Below are positions 1-9,162 of a stretch of DNA of 64,000 nucleotides, piece by piece. Both the position numbers and the translations under genes were made by a program. Origin of the DNA: Pseudomonas sp. GD03919 (GTDB lineage: Bacteria > Pseudomonadota > Gammaproteobacteria > Pseudomonadales > Pseudomonadaceae); assembly GCF_029814935.1 (NCBI RefSeq), contig NZ_CP104582.1, positions 2,604,001-2,668,000 on the forward strand. The letters run 5' to 3'. The first letter of the stretch is position 1. Each line of letters begins with the position of its first letter. The notes under the pieces were generated by a model. It saw only the letters and a list, made by a program, of their open reading frames with translations, searched no databases and was not told the DNA's origin.

Positions 1-87
1 CTGGCGACCATGGGCGGTCAGTTCGCGGGCCGCATCGCTGGCGGCCTGAGGTTCGGCCTGACCATGACGCAACAGCCATAACCTCAC
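1..87 (-). CDS. sixA: Phosphohistidine phosphatase SixA, N-terminal fragment cut by the window edge
   Basis: Only the first 29 codons lie in the window. Read from a GTG start, the translation begins V(M)RLWLLRHGQAEPQAASD, which contains the RHG phosphohistidine motif (R7-H8-G9) of the histidine-phosphatase superfamily. SixA proteins remove phosphate from histidine of phosphotransfer domains. The GTG overlaps the TGA of the upstream DUF4389 gene by four bases (GTGA), so the two are translationally coupled and lie in one operon with gpsA. The gpsA / small membrane protein / sixA order is, from memory, usual in Pseudomonas. The rest of the gene lies outside the window. Confidence 0.85.
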   Translation of the reverse strand, partial: MRLWLLRHGQAEPQAASDAARELTAHGRQ

Positions 88-431
88 AGCTTGGGCTCCT
101 CGTCACGCACCGGATGCGGCGCCGGCGGGATACTGTGTGCGGTCTCGCCTTCAGGCGCTCGCGGCGTCGGCCAATCGGCGAACGGCCAGGGTTTTTCATC
201 GGTGTTGAAGGTACCGAAACGACCGATCTGCGCCAGGTACTGGCTGAGGCTGTCGCCAAAACCCAGCAGGCTGGCATTGGGCGCGCCGTAGAACAGGCGG
301 TAACCCAGTTGCAGCAGCACCACGGCACCGAGCAGCAATTCGGCCAGTTGCCAGACGATGACGAAGATCACCATCCACAGAATGCGCAGCAGAATCGACT
401 CACGTTCCAGTTCCTGCTTTTCATCGCTCAT
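84..431 (-). CDS. DUF4389 family membrane protein
   Basis: A 115-residue protein of unknown function. The start chosen is the ATG preceded by AAGGAG nine bases upstream; a longer reading frame runs upstream into gpsA and lacks a ribosome site. A hydrophobic stretch at about residues 13-50 (ILWMVIFVIVWQLAELLLGA and onward) forms one long or two short membrane segments, followed by an F-G-D-S-L-S-Q-Y motif and a charged, proline-rich tail. This arrangement matches DUF4389 proteins. It lies 28 bp after gpsA and overlaps the sixA start by four bases. The function is not known. Confidence 0.8.
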   Translation of the reverse strand: MSDEKQELERESILLRILWMVIFVIVWQLAELLLGAVVLLQLGYRLFYGAPNASLLGFGDSLSQYLAQIGRFGTFNTDEKPWPFADWPTPRAPEGETAHSIPPAPHPVRDEEPKL

Positions 432-459
432 GACGCAACTCCTTGATTGACTACCGGGC

Positions 460-1482
460 TCAGAAGCCGGCAGTGGGGATGAAATCGACATCGGTCTTGG
501 GTTCGCCGCGCATCAACAGTTCGATGACCTGCGCCAGCGTACGCCCCTCGAAAAGAATGGCATGCAGACCGGCAACCAGCGGCATGTAGACGTCCAGCTC
601 CTCGGCACGCGCCTTGAGTACCTTCAGTGTGTTGACCCCTTCGGCAACCTCACCCAGACGCTGCACCGCCTCCTCCAGGCTCAAGCCCTCACCCAGGGCG
701 TAACCCACTTGATAATTGCGGCTTTTCGGTGACGAACAGGTGACGATCAGATCGCCGACGCCGGCCAGGCCAAGGAAGGTCATGGGATTGGCACCAAGCT
801 TGACCGCGAAACGGGTCATTTCCGCCAGGGCGCGGGTGATCAGCATACTCTTGGTGTTCTCGCCCATGCCCAGCGCCGCCGCCATGCCGGACATGATGGC
901 GTAGACGTTCTTCAACGCACCGCCGAGTTCGACACCAAAACGGTCGGCACTGGCATAGACGCGGAAGGTTCGACCATGCAGCGCCTGCTGCACGCGCAGG
1001 CACAGTGCTTCATCCTCACTGGCGATGACCGTGGCAGTCAGTGCGTGATCAGCCACTTCCTTGGCCAGATTCGGCCCGGACAGCACGCCGATACGCGCCT
1101 CAGGCGCGATCTCTTCGAGAATCTGGCTCATCAGCTTGAAGGTTCTGGCTTCGATGCCCTTGGTGGTGCTGATCAACATCTTGCCGGCCAGCAGCGCAGC
1201 GACCGGCTGCAGGGCATCGCGCAGGGCACTGGAGGGCAAGGCCACCAGCACCAGTTCGGCCTGCTGCAGTACGCCGCTCAGATCGCTGGTCGGCTCGATG
1301 CCGGGATGCAGCTTGACGCCTTTCAGGTAGCGCGGGTTTTCCCCGCTCTGGCGCATCTGCTCGGCCTGCTCGGGATCACGCATCCACTGCAGGACGCGCT
1401 GGCCGTTCTCCGCCAGCAAATTGGCCAGTGCGGTACCGAAACTACCGCCACCGAGTACGGCAATGGGTTGAAGCTGTGTCAT
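460..1482 (-). CDS. gpsA: Glycerol-3-phosphate dehydrogenase [NAD(P)+], GpsA
   Basis: This cytoplasmic enzyme reduces dihydroxyacetone phosphate to sn-glycerol 3-phosphate, the backbone precursor of phospholipids. The 340-residue product has the usual family length. The nucleotide-binding loop GGGSFG is at residues 11-16, the catalytic lysine of [14 protein letters not shown] at K191, and the C-terminal domain contains [12 protein letters not shown] and [11 protein letters not shown]. The start at MTQLQP was chosen because an in-frame extension to 1632 adds 50 residues with no family similarity. It is the first gene of the gpsA-DUF4389-sixA operon and is divergent from the decayed kinase at 1686. 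Confidence 0.97.
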   Translation of the reverse strand: MTQLQPIAVLGGGSFGTALANLLAENGQRVLQWMRDPEQAEQMRQSGENPRYLKGVKLHPGIEPTSDLSGVLQQAELVLVALPSSALRDALQPVAALLAGKMLISTTKGIEARTFKLMSQILEEIAPEARIGVLSGPNLAKEVADHALTATVIASEDEALCLRVQQALHGRTFRVYASADRFGVELGGALKNVYAIMSGMAAALGMGENTKSMLITRALAEMTRFAVKLGANPMTFLGLAGVGDLIVTCSSPKSRNYQVGYALGEGLSLEEAVQRLGEVAEGVNTLKVLKARAEELDVYMPLVAGLHAILFEGRTLAQVIELLMRGEPKTDVDFIPTAGF

Positions 1483-1685
1483 AGGTCTTCCGAATGAGGC
1501 CATGCGTGATGGCGGTCTGCGGGCATTATACGGAGCCGAGAGTACCTGGTCAGGGCAAAAGTTCAGCAATCCCCCTGCGCGGGCAGGCGCAAACGAGAAT
1601 TGGCGCAGAGTGCACACGCCTGAGACTGGCAAAGCGCGATGGCTCGGTTACATGAGCGACCAACGTTAATTGCCAAGGACGACTC

Positions 1686-2433
1686 GTGCCCACAGGCTGC
1701 CCCTCGCCCCCTTCCGGTGCCGCCGAGCAGCCAGCGGCAAATCCCCGGCCAATGCCTGGCGGTAAAGCTCATGCTCAGCGCCGCGGCTGGAACATCCACA
1801 CCCGCACCCAGCTGATCAGTGTCGGCCCGGCATTATTGATTGCTGACGCTGCTGCTAACCGGCTTTCTCACCTTTACTCGGCCGCAGGATCTGCGCCAGG
1901 AGCAGGGACTCGCCGGCCAATTGATCGCCAATCAACTGGCGCCGGCCACCGAATATGGTGTGATCAACGGCAAGCTCGATACCCTGGAAATCCCCCTGCC
2001 ATTTCACCCCTGCAGCACGCAGGCGCCCGACCGTGACGGTCAACCGCTGACCGGCGGCAACGGTCAGGCCGTGCTGCTGGTCGAGGACAACCCGGTCAAC
2101 CAGACCGTGACCGAAGCCATGCTGCGCAGCCTGGGCTACCCGGTCAGCCTGGCCGGCGACGGTCAACAGGCCGTACAGAACGGCCGCGCACAGGATTACG
2201 CCGCCATCCTCATGGACTGCAGGCTACCGCTGATGGACGGTTACGAGGCAACGCGGCAAATTCGCCAGCTCGAGGACAGACAACAACTGCCCATCATCGC
2301 CCTCACCGCCAATGCCCTGCAGGGCGACCGCGAAGCCTGCCTGGCCGCCGGAATGAACGATTACCTGGCAAAACCATTCAAACGTGCCGACCTGCAACGT
2401 ATCCTGCAGCGCTGGCTGCCATCGCGACCTTAG
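1686..2433 (+). pseudogene. Remnant of a PA1611-like hybrid sensor kinase: frameshift plus large internal deletion
   Basis: The first frame (start near 1686) carries RGWNIHTRTQLISVGPALL, the beginning of a GacS/BarA-like sensor. At about 1839 one extra base shifts the continuation LLTLLLTGFLTFTRPQDLRQ into another frame. That second frame runs through the start of the periplasmic domain (QLAPATEYGVINGKLDTLE) and then jumps directly to the linker and receiver domain (VLLVEDNPVNQ, phospho-acceptor in MDCRLPLMDGY, K in YLAKPF). The HAMP, HisKA and ATPase modules are missing, so kinase activity is impossible. The position between gpsA and fabA matches P. aeruginosa PA1611, recalled as a RetS partner. 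An isolated receiver could still be translated from the second frame. Confidence 0.85.
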
Positions 2434-2504
2434 TCAACTGGCGCCCGTGACAAGCCGGCGTTACAAGGGGAAACTGCTGCAGCTGTGACAACATGGAAGC
2501 AGCA

Positions 2505-2520
2505 GAGTACAACTGTACTC
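2505..2520. promoter_or_regulatory. Perfect palindrome upstream of fabA, FabR/DesT-type operator
   Basis: GAGTACA-AC-TGTACTC is a perfect 7-bp inverted repeat with a 2-bp spacer, about 130 bp before the fabA start. From memory, the palindromes bound by the TetR regulators FabR (E. coli fabA/fabB) and DesT (P. aeruginosa desCB and fabAB) have a GTACA-N2-TGTAC core, which this site matches. The assignment to DesT is an inference; no desT gene lies in the window. Confidence 0.6.
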
Positions 2521-2651
2521 ACTGCGCTGTGACTTTCACCACAACGCAACAGTCTATGACTAGGCTGCCGGCGCCCGATCTGATTTTCCAGACGCGCCGG
2601 CCAGGACGATTCGCCCAGCCTTAGAAGCATGGGGACAATTGAGGAGCTCGC

Positions 2652-3167
2652 ATGACAAAACAAAACGCCTACTCTCGGGAAGATCTGCTCGCCTGCGGCC
2701 GCGGCGAACTGTTCGGCCCCGGGAACGCGCAACTGCCCGCCCCGAACATGCTGATGATCGATCGCATCGTTCACATTAGCGAGACCGGCGGCAAGTACGG
2801 CAAGGGCGAAATCGTCGCTGAGCTCGATATCAATCCGGATCTGTGGTTCTTTGCGTGCCACTTCGAAGGCGACCCGGTCATGCCTGGCTGCCTCGGCCTC
2901 GATGCCATGTGGCAGCTGGTTGGCTTCTATCTGGGCTGGCAAGGCAACCCAGGCAAGGGCCGCGCCCTGGGCTCGGGTGAAGTGAAATTCTTCGGTCAGG
3001 TTCTGCCGACCGCCAAGAAAGTCACCTACAACATCCATATCAAGCGCACCATCAACCGCTCGCTGATCCTCGGTATCGCCGATGGCACCGTAGCCGTCGA
3101 TGGCCGCGAAATCTACAGTGCCGAAGGCCTGCGTGTTGGCCTGTTCACCTCCACTGACAGTTTCTGA
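2652..3167 (+). CDS. fabA: 3-hydroxydecanoyl-ACP dehydratase/isomerase FabA
   Basis: FabA dehydrates 3-hydroxydecanoyl-ACP and isomerises trans-2- to cis-3-decenoyl-ACP, the branch point of anaerobic unsaturated fatty acid synthesis. The 171-residue product has the catalytic histidine in FACHFEGDP at H70 and the aspartate of [12 protein letters not shown] at D84, the same numbering as the characterised enzymes. GAGGAG precedes the ATG. It is followed by fabB after an 11-bp gap, the standard operon. A palindromic operator about 130 bp upstream suggests control by membrane fatty-acid composition. Confidence 0.98.
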   Translation: MTKQNAYSREDLLACGRGELFGPGNAQLPAPNMLMIDRIVHISETGGKYGKGEIVAELDINPDLWFFACHFEGDPVMPGCLGLDAMWQLVGFYLGWQGNPGKGRALGSGEVKFFGQVLPTAKKVTYNIHIKRTINRSLILGIADGTVAVDGREIYSAEGLRVGLFTSTDSF

Positions 3168-3178
3168 AGGACTTGCAC

Positions 3179-4399
3179 ATGCGTCGTGTAGTGATCACCG
3201 GTCTGGGCATCGTTTCCTGCCTGGGCACTGACAAAGAAGCCGTGGCCGCCAGCCTGCGCGCAGGCAAGTCGGGCATCCGCTTCAATCCGTCCTACGCCGA
3301 AATGGGCCTGCGCAGCCACGTTTCCGGCTCGGTCGACCTGAACCTGGAAGAGCTGATCGACCGCAAGCTGTTCCGCTTCATGGGCGACGCGGCAGCCTAC
3401 GCCTACCTGTCGATGGAGCAGGCGATCAAGGACTCCGGCCTCAGCGAAGAGCAGGTTTCCAACCCGCGCACCGGCCTGATCGCCGGCAGCGGTGGCGCCT
3501 CCACCATCAACCAGATGGAAGCCATCGACACCCTGCGCGAAAAAGGCGTCAAGCGCATCGGCCCATACCGTGTCACCCGCACCATGGGCAGCACCGTATC
3601 GGCATGCCTGGCCACGCCGTTCAAGATCAAGGGCGTGAACTTCTCCATCTCTTCTGCTTGCGCCACCAGCGCACATTGCATCGGCCAGGCCATGGAGCAG
3701 ATCCAGCTGGGCAAGCAGGATGTCGTCTTCGCCGGCGGCGGTGAAGAAGAGCACTGGAGCCAGAGCTGCCTGTTCGACGCCATGGGCGCCCTCTCCACCC
3801 AGTACAACGAGACACCGGAAAAGGCTTCGCGCGCCTACGACGCCAAGCGTGACGGTTTCGTCATCGCCGGCGGTGGCGGCATGGTCGTGGTCGAGGAGCT
3901 GGAACATGCCCTGGCCCGTGGCGCGAAGATCTACGCCGAAATCGTCGGTTACGGCGCCACCAGCGACGGCTACGACATGGTGGCCCCGAGCGGTGAAGGT
4001 GCCGTGCGCTGCATGCAGCAGGCGCTGGCCACCGTCGACACCCCGATCGACTACCTCAACACCCATGGCACCTCGACGCCGGTCGGTGACGTCGCCGAAA
4101 TTCGTGGCGTGCGTGAAGTATTTGGCGACAAGGCACCGGCCATCAGCTCGACCAAGAGCCTGTCCGGTCACAGCCTGGGCGCAGCTGGTGTGCAGGAAGC
4201 GATCTACTGCATGCTGATGATGGAAGGCAACTTCATCGCTGCCTCGGCCAACATCGACGAGCTGGATCCGGAAGTGGCCGACATGCCGATCCAGCTGACC
4301 CCCGTCGAGAATGCCAAACTCGATACCGTCATGAGCAACAGCTTCGGTTTCGGCGGCACCAACGCCACCCTGGTGCTCAAGCGCTGGGCTGGCAAGTAA
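3179..4399 (+). CDS. fabB: 3-oxoacyl-ACP synthase I, FabB
   Basis: This condensing enzyme elongates the cis-3-decenoyl-ACP produced by FabA, committing it to unsaturated fatty acids. The 406-residue product has the nucleophile in [10 protein letters not shown] at C161, and the two catalytic histidines in [11 protein letters not shown] and [12 protein letters not shown]. The C-terminal [13 protein letters not shown] motif is intact. The ATG at 3179 was chosen over a TTG two codons upstream because AAGGA lies seven bases before it. A strong hairpin terminator follows the stop codon. Confidence 0.98.
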   Translation: MRRVVITGLGIVSCLGTDKEAVAASLRAGKSGIRFNPSYAEMGLRSHVSGSVDLNLEELIDRKLFRFMGDAAAYAYLSMEQAIKDSGLSEEQVSNPRTGLIAGSGGASTINQMEAIDTLREKGVKRIGPYRVTRTMGSTVSACLATPFKIKGVNFSISSACATSAHCIGQAMEQIQLGKQDVVFAGGGEEEHWSQSCLFDAMGALSTQYNETPEKASRAYDAKRDGFVIAGGGGMVVVEELEHALARGAKIYAEIVGYGATSDGYDMVAPSGEGAVRCMQQALATVDTPIDYLNTHGTSTPVGDVAEIRGVREVFGDKAPAISSTKSLSGHSLGAAGVQEAIYCMLMMEGNFIAASANIDELDPEVADMPIQLTPVENAKLDTVMSNSFGFGGTNATLVLKRWAGK

Positions 4400-4418
4400 T
4401 CGCTGCTGCGGTAAAGAT

Positions 4419-4443
4419 AACGGCGCCCTCGGGCGCCGTTTTC
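4419..4443. terminator. Rho-independent terminator between fabB and the convergent MCP gene
   Basis: The sequence ACGGCGCCC-TCG-GGGCGCCGT forms a nine-pair stem followed by TTTTC on the plus strand. It starts 20 bp after the fabB stop. Preceding A residues are few, so it mainly serves fabB. Confidence 0.8.
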
Positions 4444-4457
4444 GTTTGCGGCCTGCT

Positions 4458-6083
4458 TCAGACCTTGAAGCGTGCCACCAGGTTGTTGAGGTCGACGGCC
4501 AGACGCGACAGTTCCTGGCTCGCCGCGCTGGTCTGATTGGCGCCAGCGGAGGTCTGCAGCGACAGATCGCGGATATTGACCAGATTGCGGTCCACTTCCC
4601 TCGCCACCTGAGCCTGCTCTTCCGAGGCGCTGGCAATCACCAGATTGCGCTCGTTGATCGAGGAAATCGCCTGGGTGATCTGCTCCAGCGCCACACCAGC
4701 AGCCTGCGCCACCTCCAGCGTCGAACGGGCGCGGCCATTGCTGCTCTGCATGGCATTCACCGCGCGATCCGTACCAGTCTGGATGCCGCCAATCATCTGC
4801 TCGATTTCCTGAGTCGACTGCTGGGTGCGATGGGCCAGTGCCCGCACCTCGTCGGCCACCACGGCGAAACCACGCCCGGCATCACCGGCACGCGCTGCCT
4901 CGATGGCCGCATTGAGCGCCAGCAGGTTGGTCTGTTCGGCGATGGAACGGATCACATCGAGCACCTTGCTGATCTCGTGCACACGCTGCGCCAGCTGCTC
5001 GACCTCCTGCGAGGTACTGGTGACGTCAGCCGCCAGCTGACCGATGGAGTCCACGGTCTGGCGCACCTGCTCGCGCCCGTGCTGCGCAGTGGTATTGGAT
5101 TCACGCGAGGCCTCGGAGGTGCTCACGGCATTACGCGCCACCTCCTCGACGGCGGCGGTCATCTCGTTGACCGCCGTAGCAGCCTGCTCGATCTCGGTGT
5201 TCTGCTGGTGCAGGCCACGCGTGGAATCTTCGGTGACCGCATGCAGCTCTTCCGAGGCCGAGGCCAACTGATTGGAGGAGTCGGCAATGCTCTGGATGGT
5301 GCCTCGCAGGTTGCTCTGCATGTTCTTCAGGGCAGCCAGCAGGCGCGCCGGCTCGTCCGTACCGGACGCATCGATGGCCTGCGTCAGATCGCCTGAAGCC
5401 ACAACTTCAGCCACGCGCACAGCCTCGGCCAGCGGTGCAACGATACTGCGCGTCAACAGTATCGCCAGAATGATGGTGGCCAAGGCGGCCAGCACCATCA
5501 TCGTGATCACCCAGATCAGGGCGGAGTCGAATACCCGTTCAGCTTCACGGGCTGCGGCAGAGGCCCCTTTCCTGTTGATCTCGGCAAGATCACGCAGTGC
5601 TCTCGTCATATTGTCGGCATACTCATTGAGCGGGCCACGCGATACAGCAACGGCCCCGTCGAAATTGCCCTGACGAACAAACTCGACAATCTTGCCCTGC
5701 TCCTGCAGATAACTTGCTTCGGCCTGGCGGAAGACGTCATAGGCTGCGCGCTCCTCGGGGCTCGAGATCAGCTCCCGGAACACCGATTCGGCCTGAAGCA
5801 CTTCATTGCGTAGCTCATCTGCCAGACGCAAGTTGCTTTGCACATCAGCGGGATCACGGTTGAGCATGAGGCGCAGCGTAATGGCTCGCAGGCGCAGGAT
5901 GTCCTGGCTCACTTCCCCAAGCGTTACAACACTGGGTAGCCAGTTCTTGTCAATCGCTTCGGCTTGTTTGCGCATCTCCAGCATCTGGAAGAGAGAGAAA
6001 GCTCCGAGCAATAGCACCAGCAAAGCCACCAGGCCGAACCCCAAAGAAGCACGCGGAGCAATCGAAAGGTTACGCAGCGACAT
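4458..6083 (-). CDS. Methyl-accepting chemotaxis protein with 4-helix-bundle sensor
   Basis: A 541-residue transmembrane chemoreceptor. The first membrane segment is at about residues 14-34, followed by a roughly 150-residue helical periplasmic domain containing [12 protein letters not shown] and [13 protein letters not shown], typical of 4HB_MCP sensors. The second membrane segment lies near residues 187-212 ([20 protein letters not shown]), then HAMP and the signalling domain with the hairpin tip [20 protein letters not shown]. The start MSLRNLS was chosen because GGAG lies ten bases upstream; an extension to 6125 is unsupported. It corresponds by position to PA1608, next to fabB in P. aeruginosa. 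The ligand cannot be told from sequence. Confidence 0.92.
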   Translation of the reverse strand: MSLRNLSIAPRASLGFGLVALLVLLLGAFSLFQMLEMRKQAEAIDKNWLPSVVTLGEVSQDILRLRAITLRLMLNRDPADVQSNLRLADELRNEVLQAESVFRELISSPEERAAYDVFRQAEASYLQEQGKIVEFVRQGNFDGAVAVSRGPLNEYADNMTRALRDLAEINRKGASAAAREAERVFDSALIWVITMMVLAALATIILAILLTRSIVAPLAEAVRVAEVVASGDLTQAIDASGTDEPARLLAALKNMQSNLRGTIQSIADSSNQLASASEELHAVTEDSTRGLHQQNTEIEQAATAVNEMTAAVEEVARNAVSTSEASRESNTTAQHGREQVRQTVDSIGQLAADVTSTSQEVEQLAQRVHEISKVLDVIRSIAEQTNLLALNAAIEAARAGDAGRGFAVVADEVRALAHRTQQSTQEIEQMIGGIQTGTDRAVNAMQSSNGRARSTLEVAQAAGVALEQITQAISSINERNLVIASASEEQAQVAREVDRNLVNIRDLSLQTSAGANQTSAASQELSRLAVDLNNLVARFKV

Positions 6084-6269
6084 GTTGTGGAACTCCCATA
6101 CGCGCAGAAGTCGAGACACCTTCAACCCATACCTGGTCGAAGATCAGATGAGATTGCGCTGATCCCGGACTGTTTATCGGCGACTTCGCTGCAAGCTTGA
6201 TAGCGAACACGAAATTTCAGCAACACCTTGCGCCGGGCCTGATCGGCCCGGAACGCTCTCCGCTGGTTA

Positions 6270-7124
6270 GGGCCTGTTGCCGTTTCGCGCTAACCAATTG
6301 ATCTATAAGAGCAAGCTTGTATCGTTGAAGCTCTGACCCGACATCGATACGAGCTTGCAATGCCCCGATTACTACTCAACGACGAGCATTGGTCGAAGCT
6401 GCGGGAAATTCTCCTGCACAAGGCCATCTACAACAAGCGTGATCTACGAATGACCGTGGAGGGCATGCTGTACCGCATGCGCACGGGATGTCCCTGGAGA
6501 GACCTGCCCAAGGAGTTTGGTAACTGGAATAAGGTCTACAAACGCTTCAACGCATGGTCTGCTGCCGGCAAATGGTTCAAGGTCTTCAAGATGCTGGTGG
6601 AGGAGCCCGACATGGAGTGGGTGTTCATTGATGGCAGCTATGCCAAGGCTCACCAGCACAGCGCAGGTGCTGCCAGCGCAAACGATGAAGCTATAGGGAA
6701 AAGCCGAGCCGGCAATACCAGCAAGATTCATCTGGCGGTGGACGCCCATGGTTTGCCCATCGAGTTTGAAATCACGGGAGGCCAAATCAATGACTGCACT
6801 CAGGCACCCGCATTGAGTTCCAAGCTCCCAGCGGCAGAAACCATCGTTGCGGATAAGGGCTATGACAGCGAGAGAATCCGAGAGCAAGTTGAGCGACAAG
6901 GGGCCAAGGCCGTGATCCCGAGGAAGCGTAACTCTGTGAAAGGCAACGCGAATCTGGACAGAGGTCTGTACCGCAATCGCCACCTGGTGGAAAACGCTTT
7001 CGCCCGGCTGAAGCACTACCGGGCGGTGGCCTCTCGATTCGACAAGCTCAAGAGAAATTACGAGAGCGTGGTGGCCATGGCCTGCGCCTTCCTATGGTTG
7101 CCCATGTAAAACGGCAACAGGCCC
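6270..7124 (+). mobile_element. Complete IS5-family insertion sequence (855 bp)
   Basis: Both ends are perfect 16-bp inverted repeats: GGGCCTGTTGCCGTTT at 6270-6285 and its complement at 7109-7124. The element is flanked by the dinucleotide TA on each side (6268-6269 and 7125-7126), the usual small target duplication of the IS427/IS1031 branch of IS5. It holds one intact transposase gene. It sits between the chemoreceptor promoter region and the DUF3859 gene and interrupts no recognisable gene. Intact ends and frame suggest a recent, possibly active copy. Confidence 0.93.
6360..7109 (+). CDS. IS5-family transposase
   Basis: A 249-residue DDE transposase encoded as one uninterrupted frame. 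The N-terminal DUF4096-type region contains GMLYRMRTGCPWRDLP. The catalytic acidic residues lie in WVFIDGSYAKAH, VADKGYDSERI and RNRHLVENAFARLK. Many relatives in the IS427 group split the gene by a programmed frameshift; here no shift is needed. The stop codon falls inside the right inverted repeat. The start at 6360 follows TTGCA without a clear ribosome site. Confidence 0.95.
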   Translation: MPRLLLNDEHWSKLREILLHKAIYNKRDLRMTVEGMLYRMRTGCPWRDLPKEFGNWNKVYKRFNAWSAAGKWFKVFKMLVEEPDMEWVFIDGSYAKAHQHSAGAASANDEAIGKSRAGNTSKIHLAVDAHGLPIEFEITGGQINDCTQAPALSSKLPAAETIVADKGYDSERIREQVERQGAKAVIPRKRNSVKGNANLDRGLYRNRHLVENAFARLKHYRAVASRFDKLKRNYESVVAMACAFLWLPM

Positions 7125-7205
7125 TAGGTGCGACAAAGACAAACGGACTTTATGGGAAAAGTGCCTGCGCTTGAGGGGGCGGCATTAACAACAGGCTCGC
7201 GCGCG

Positions 7206-7227
7206 AGCCCGAACAGAACGGGCTTTA
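7206..7227 (+). terminator. Possible terminator beside the IS
   Basis: AGCCCG-AACAGAA-CGGGCT forms a six-pair stem followed by only two or three T residues. It adjoins a 14-bp palindrome, GCTCGCGCGCGAGC, at 7195-7208. The remainder of 7125-7330 has no gene that I can support. Confidence 0.35.
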
Positions 7228-7330
7228 ACTGTGCTTCTCAGCTGTTTGCGGGGCATCATCGCCATGGCCGGTTTCGCTCGATGCGCCCGCAAACGGAGCC
7301 TGACTCCGGCAAGGGCTGAGGGATGACAAC

Positions 7331-7795
7331 TCAGCGCACGGAGAAACGCTGTTCGGCCAACTTGCGGTCGCCCTGATAGACGATGAAGTGCCACTCACCG
7401 GGCACCACCTCATGGTGTTCGGTGAACTCGAAAGCCATGACGTCCTGCGCCGCACCGGGCACCAGCTGCTGCTGCACTTCGAACTTGTCATGACGCTGAC
7501 CATCGGGCGTCATCACCCCCGGCGTGAGGTACAGCAGCGTCAGCGGCACATCGCCTTCGCGCTTACCCGCCAGGCGGTAGCGCATGCCGAACTTGGTGCC
7601 GAGCCTGGCGGGAATCTGCTCGGTGCGCTGGATCGCCTGATTGCTGCGGGTCAGTACCCGCTCGCCCGGCTGAAAATCCTGATAGTCACTGCTGAAGATG
7701 CCGTATTCCACCGGCCCATCGATACGGACGTCAGCCTGGCTCAGCCCTGCCCAAAGCAATAGACCGGCCATCACGGCCATTCGGGTGTCATGCAT
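7331..7795 (-). CDS. DUF3859 domain periplasmic protein
   Basis: A 154-residue exported protein of unknown function. Residues 1-21 look like a signal peptide (MAVMAGLLLWAGLSQA, with cleavage after AQADV-like sequence). The mature part begins DVRIDGPVEYGIF and contains KFGMRYRLAG and PGEWHFIVYQGDRKLAEQRF, a beta-rich fold matching DUF3859. GAGGAG lies seven bases before the ATG. It stands alone between the IS and the amidohydrolase gene. Confidence 0.8.
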   Translation of the reverse strand: MHDTRMAVMAGLLLWAGLSQADVRIDGPVEYGIFSSDYQDFQPGERVLTRSNQAIQRTEQIPARLGTKFGMRYRLAGKREGDVPLTLLYLTPGVMTPDGQRHDKFEVQQQLVPGAAQDVMAFEFTEHHEVVPGEWHFIVYQGDRKLAEQRFSVR

Positions 7796-7904
7796 GATGC
7801 GCTCCTCGTTGAAGTGAGCGCGAGGCTATGACGTCCGGGTGACAGCCTGATGACAGCCATGCTGACGGGCACAGCACGCGCATAATCGCAGCGCGATTTC
7901 CACC

Positions 7905-8933
7905 CTAGCGATCCAGTTCGGCCTGCACCCGGCGCGGCAATACCGACAGGAAGTTGTCACGCGCGACCTTGTGCGCAACGTCCTCGGGCAAAGCATCGAG
8001 AAACGGCTCGAAGCCTTTCATGTACTCGCCCAGATTACCGAAGCGCCCGACCACGTCGGAGCCGAGCATGAAGCGATCAGGATAACTGCTGACCAGATGC
8101 ACCCATTGCTCGTCTGGTTGACCGTTCTCGTCCAGCAGATAGGGCTGCAGCATGGTCCAGGACAGATCGATATAGAGGTTCGGGTACTGGCCGAGCATGC
8201 GTTCGACCGTCTCCAGGAGGAAGTCGAGCTTCTCCTGGTGACGGTGAATCTCGGCACTGGTGCCAGCATGCGCCCAGATGAAACGCACATGCGGGTGGTT
8301 GCGCAGCGGCGCCTCGATTTCCTCCAGGAACAGCGGTTCACGTTCGCGCTTGGAGGTGATGTTCGAATGCAGCATCACCGGCAGGTCATACTCGGCGGCC
8401 AGATGAAAAACCCGCGCCAGCGCTTCGTTGTTGGCACGCGGCGCACTGCCATGAATCAGCGCGGTGAGATCGTCATGCCGGGTGAAGACCTCGCCGATGC
8501 CCTGCCACAGGCCAGGGTCTAGCTCGAGCATACGGCGGATATGCGCGTCGGCGTTCTTGTCGTTGGGATTGAAGCCGGAAAGGAACGGGTGGAAGCGCTT
8601 GCGCTGCTCGGCGGGCAGACGCTTGTAGGCGGCCGCGATGAACACGTCGGTAGCGCTGTACCAATAGGCATTGGCGTCATCACCGGCGTAATAACGCGGA
8701 CGCTTGGGCTCGTCCTCATCCCACTTCTTGGCCACCGGAATACCCGAGAACATCACATGATCGACATTGTTTTCCGCCATCTTCTCCAGTAGTTCGTCCA
8801 TGCCGGCGCTTTCCTGAAAGAAGTCGACGTAGTGCAGGTGGGCGTCGCTGTAGCGGTATTCGCGGGCCTGGGCGCTGCAGACGATAGCGGCACTGAGCGC
8901 GAGTATCCATGGCATCGTTCGAGATGTGAGCAA
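7905..8933 (-). CDS. Exported amidohydrolase-family (TIM-barrel) protein, TTG start
   Basis: The protein has the metal-dependent hydrolase layout: the HxH motif in SDAHLHYVDFF near the mature N-terminus, later histidines in VMLHSNI and FIWAHAG, and an aspartate in FMLGSDVVGRFG. Residues 1 to about 22 form a signal peptide (MPWILALSAAIVCSAQA), so it acts in the periplasm. I chose the TTG at 8933 because a perfect AGGAGG lies seven bases upstream; the next ATG at 8915 has no site, and the extension to 9194 is unlikely. The product is 342 residues. The substrate is unknown; the family includes amidohydrolase-2 decarboxylases and lactonases. Confidence 0.8.
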   Translation of the reverse strand: MLTSRTMPWILALSAAIVCSAQAREYRYSDAHLHYVDFFQESAGMDELLEKMAENNVDHVMFSGIPVAKKWDEDEPKRPRYYAGDDANAYWYSATDVFIAAAYKRLPAEQRKRFHPFLSGFNPNDKNADAHIRRMLELDPGLWQGIGEVFTRHDDLTALIHGSAPRANNEALARVFHLAAEYDLPVMLHSNITSKREREPLFLEEIEAPLRNHPHVRFIWAHAGTSAEIHRHQEKLDFLLETVERMLGQYPNLYIDLSWTMLQPYLLDENGQPDEQWVHLVSSYPDRFMLGSDVVGRFGNLGEYMKGFEPFLDALPEDVAHKVARDNFLSVLPRRVQAELDR

Positions 8934-9162
8934 GGCGAGTCCTCCTGACGGTACGAGCAGCATAGACCGCCGAGCGGCCCGGCAAGTTCGGAGATCACCC
9001 CACGCCATTCGCATCAGCGCCCTCAAAAGAAGCAGGCAACCAAAGGCCGCACCAAGCCGGAACATGAATAGCTGGCTAACGGCCTGAAACGGCCATGGGT
9101 ACGTCAGCCAATGATGGCACCTCGCTTGCAGTGACTCAGGCAGACCAGACAGGGGAATCACC

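Noticed and set aside
7170..7187. CTTGAGGGGGCGGCATTA resembles a MITE end
   Set aside because: Only 13 of 18 positions match, no partner end or duplication was found nearby, and the IS5-family element next door is complete.
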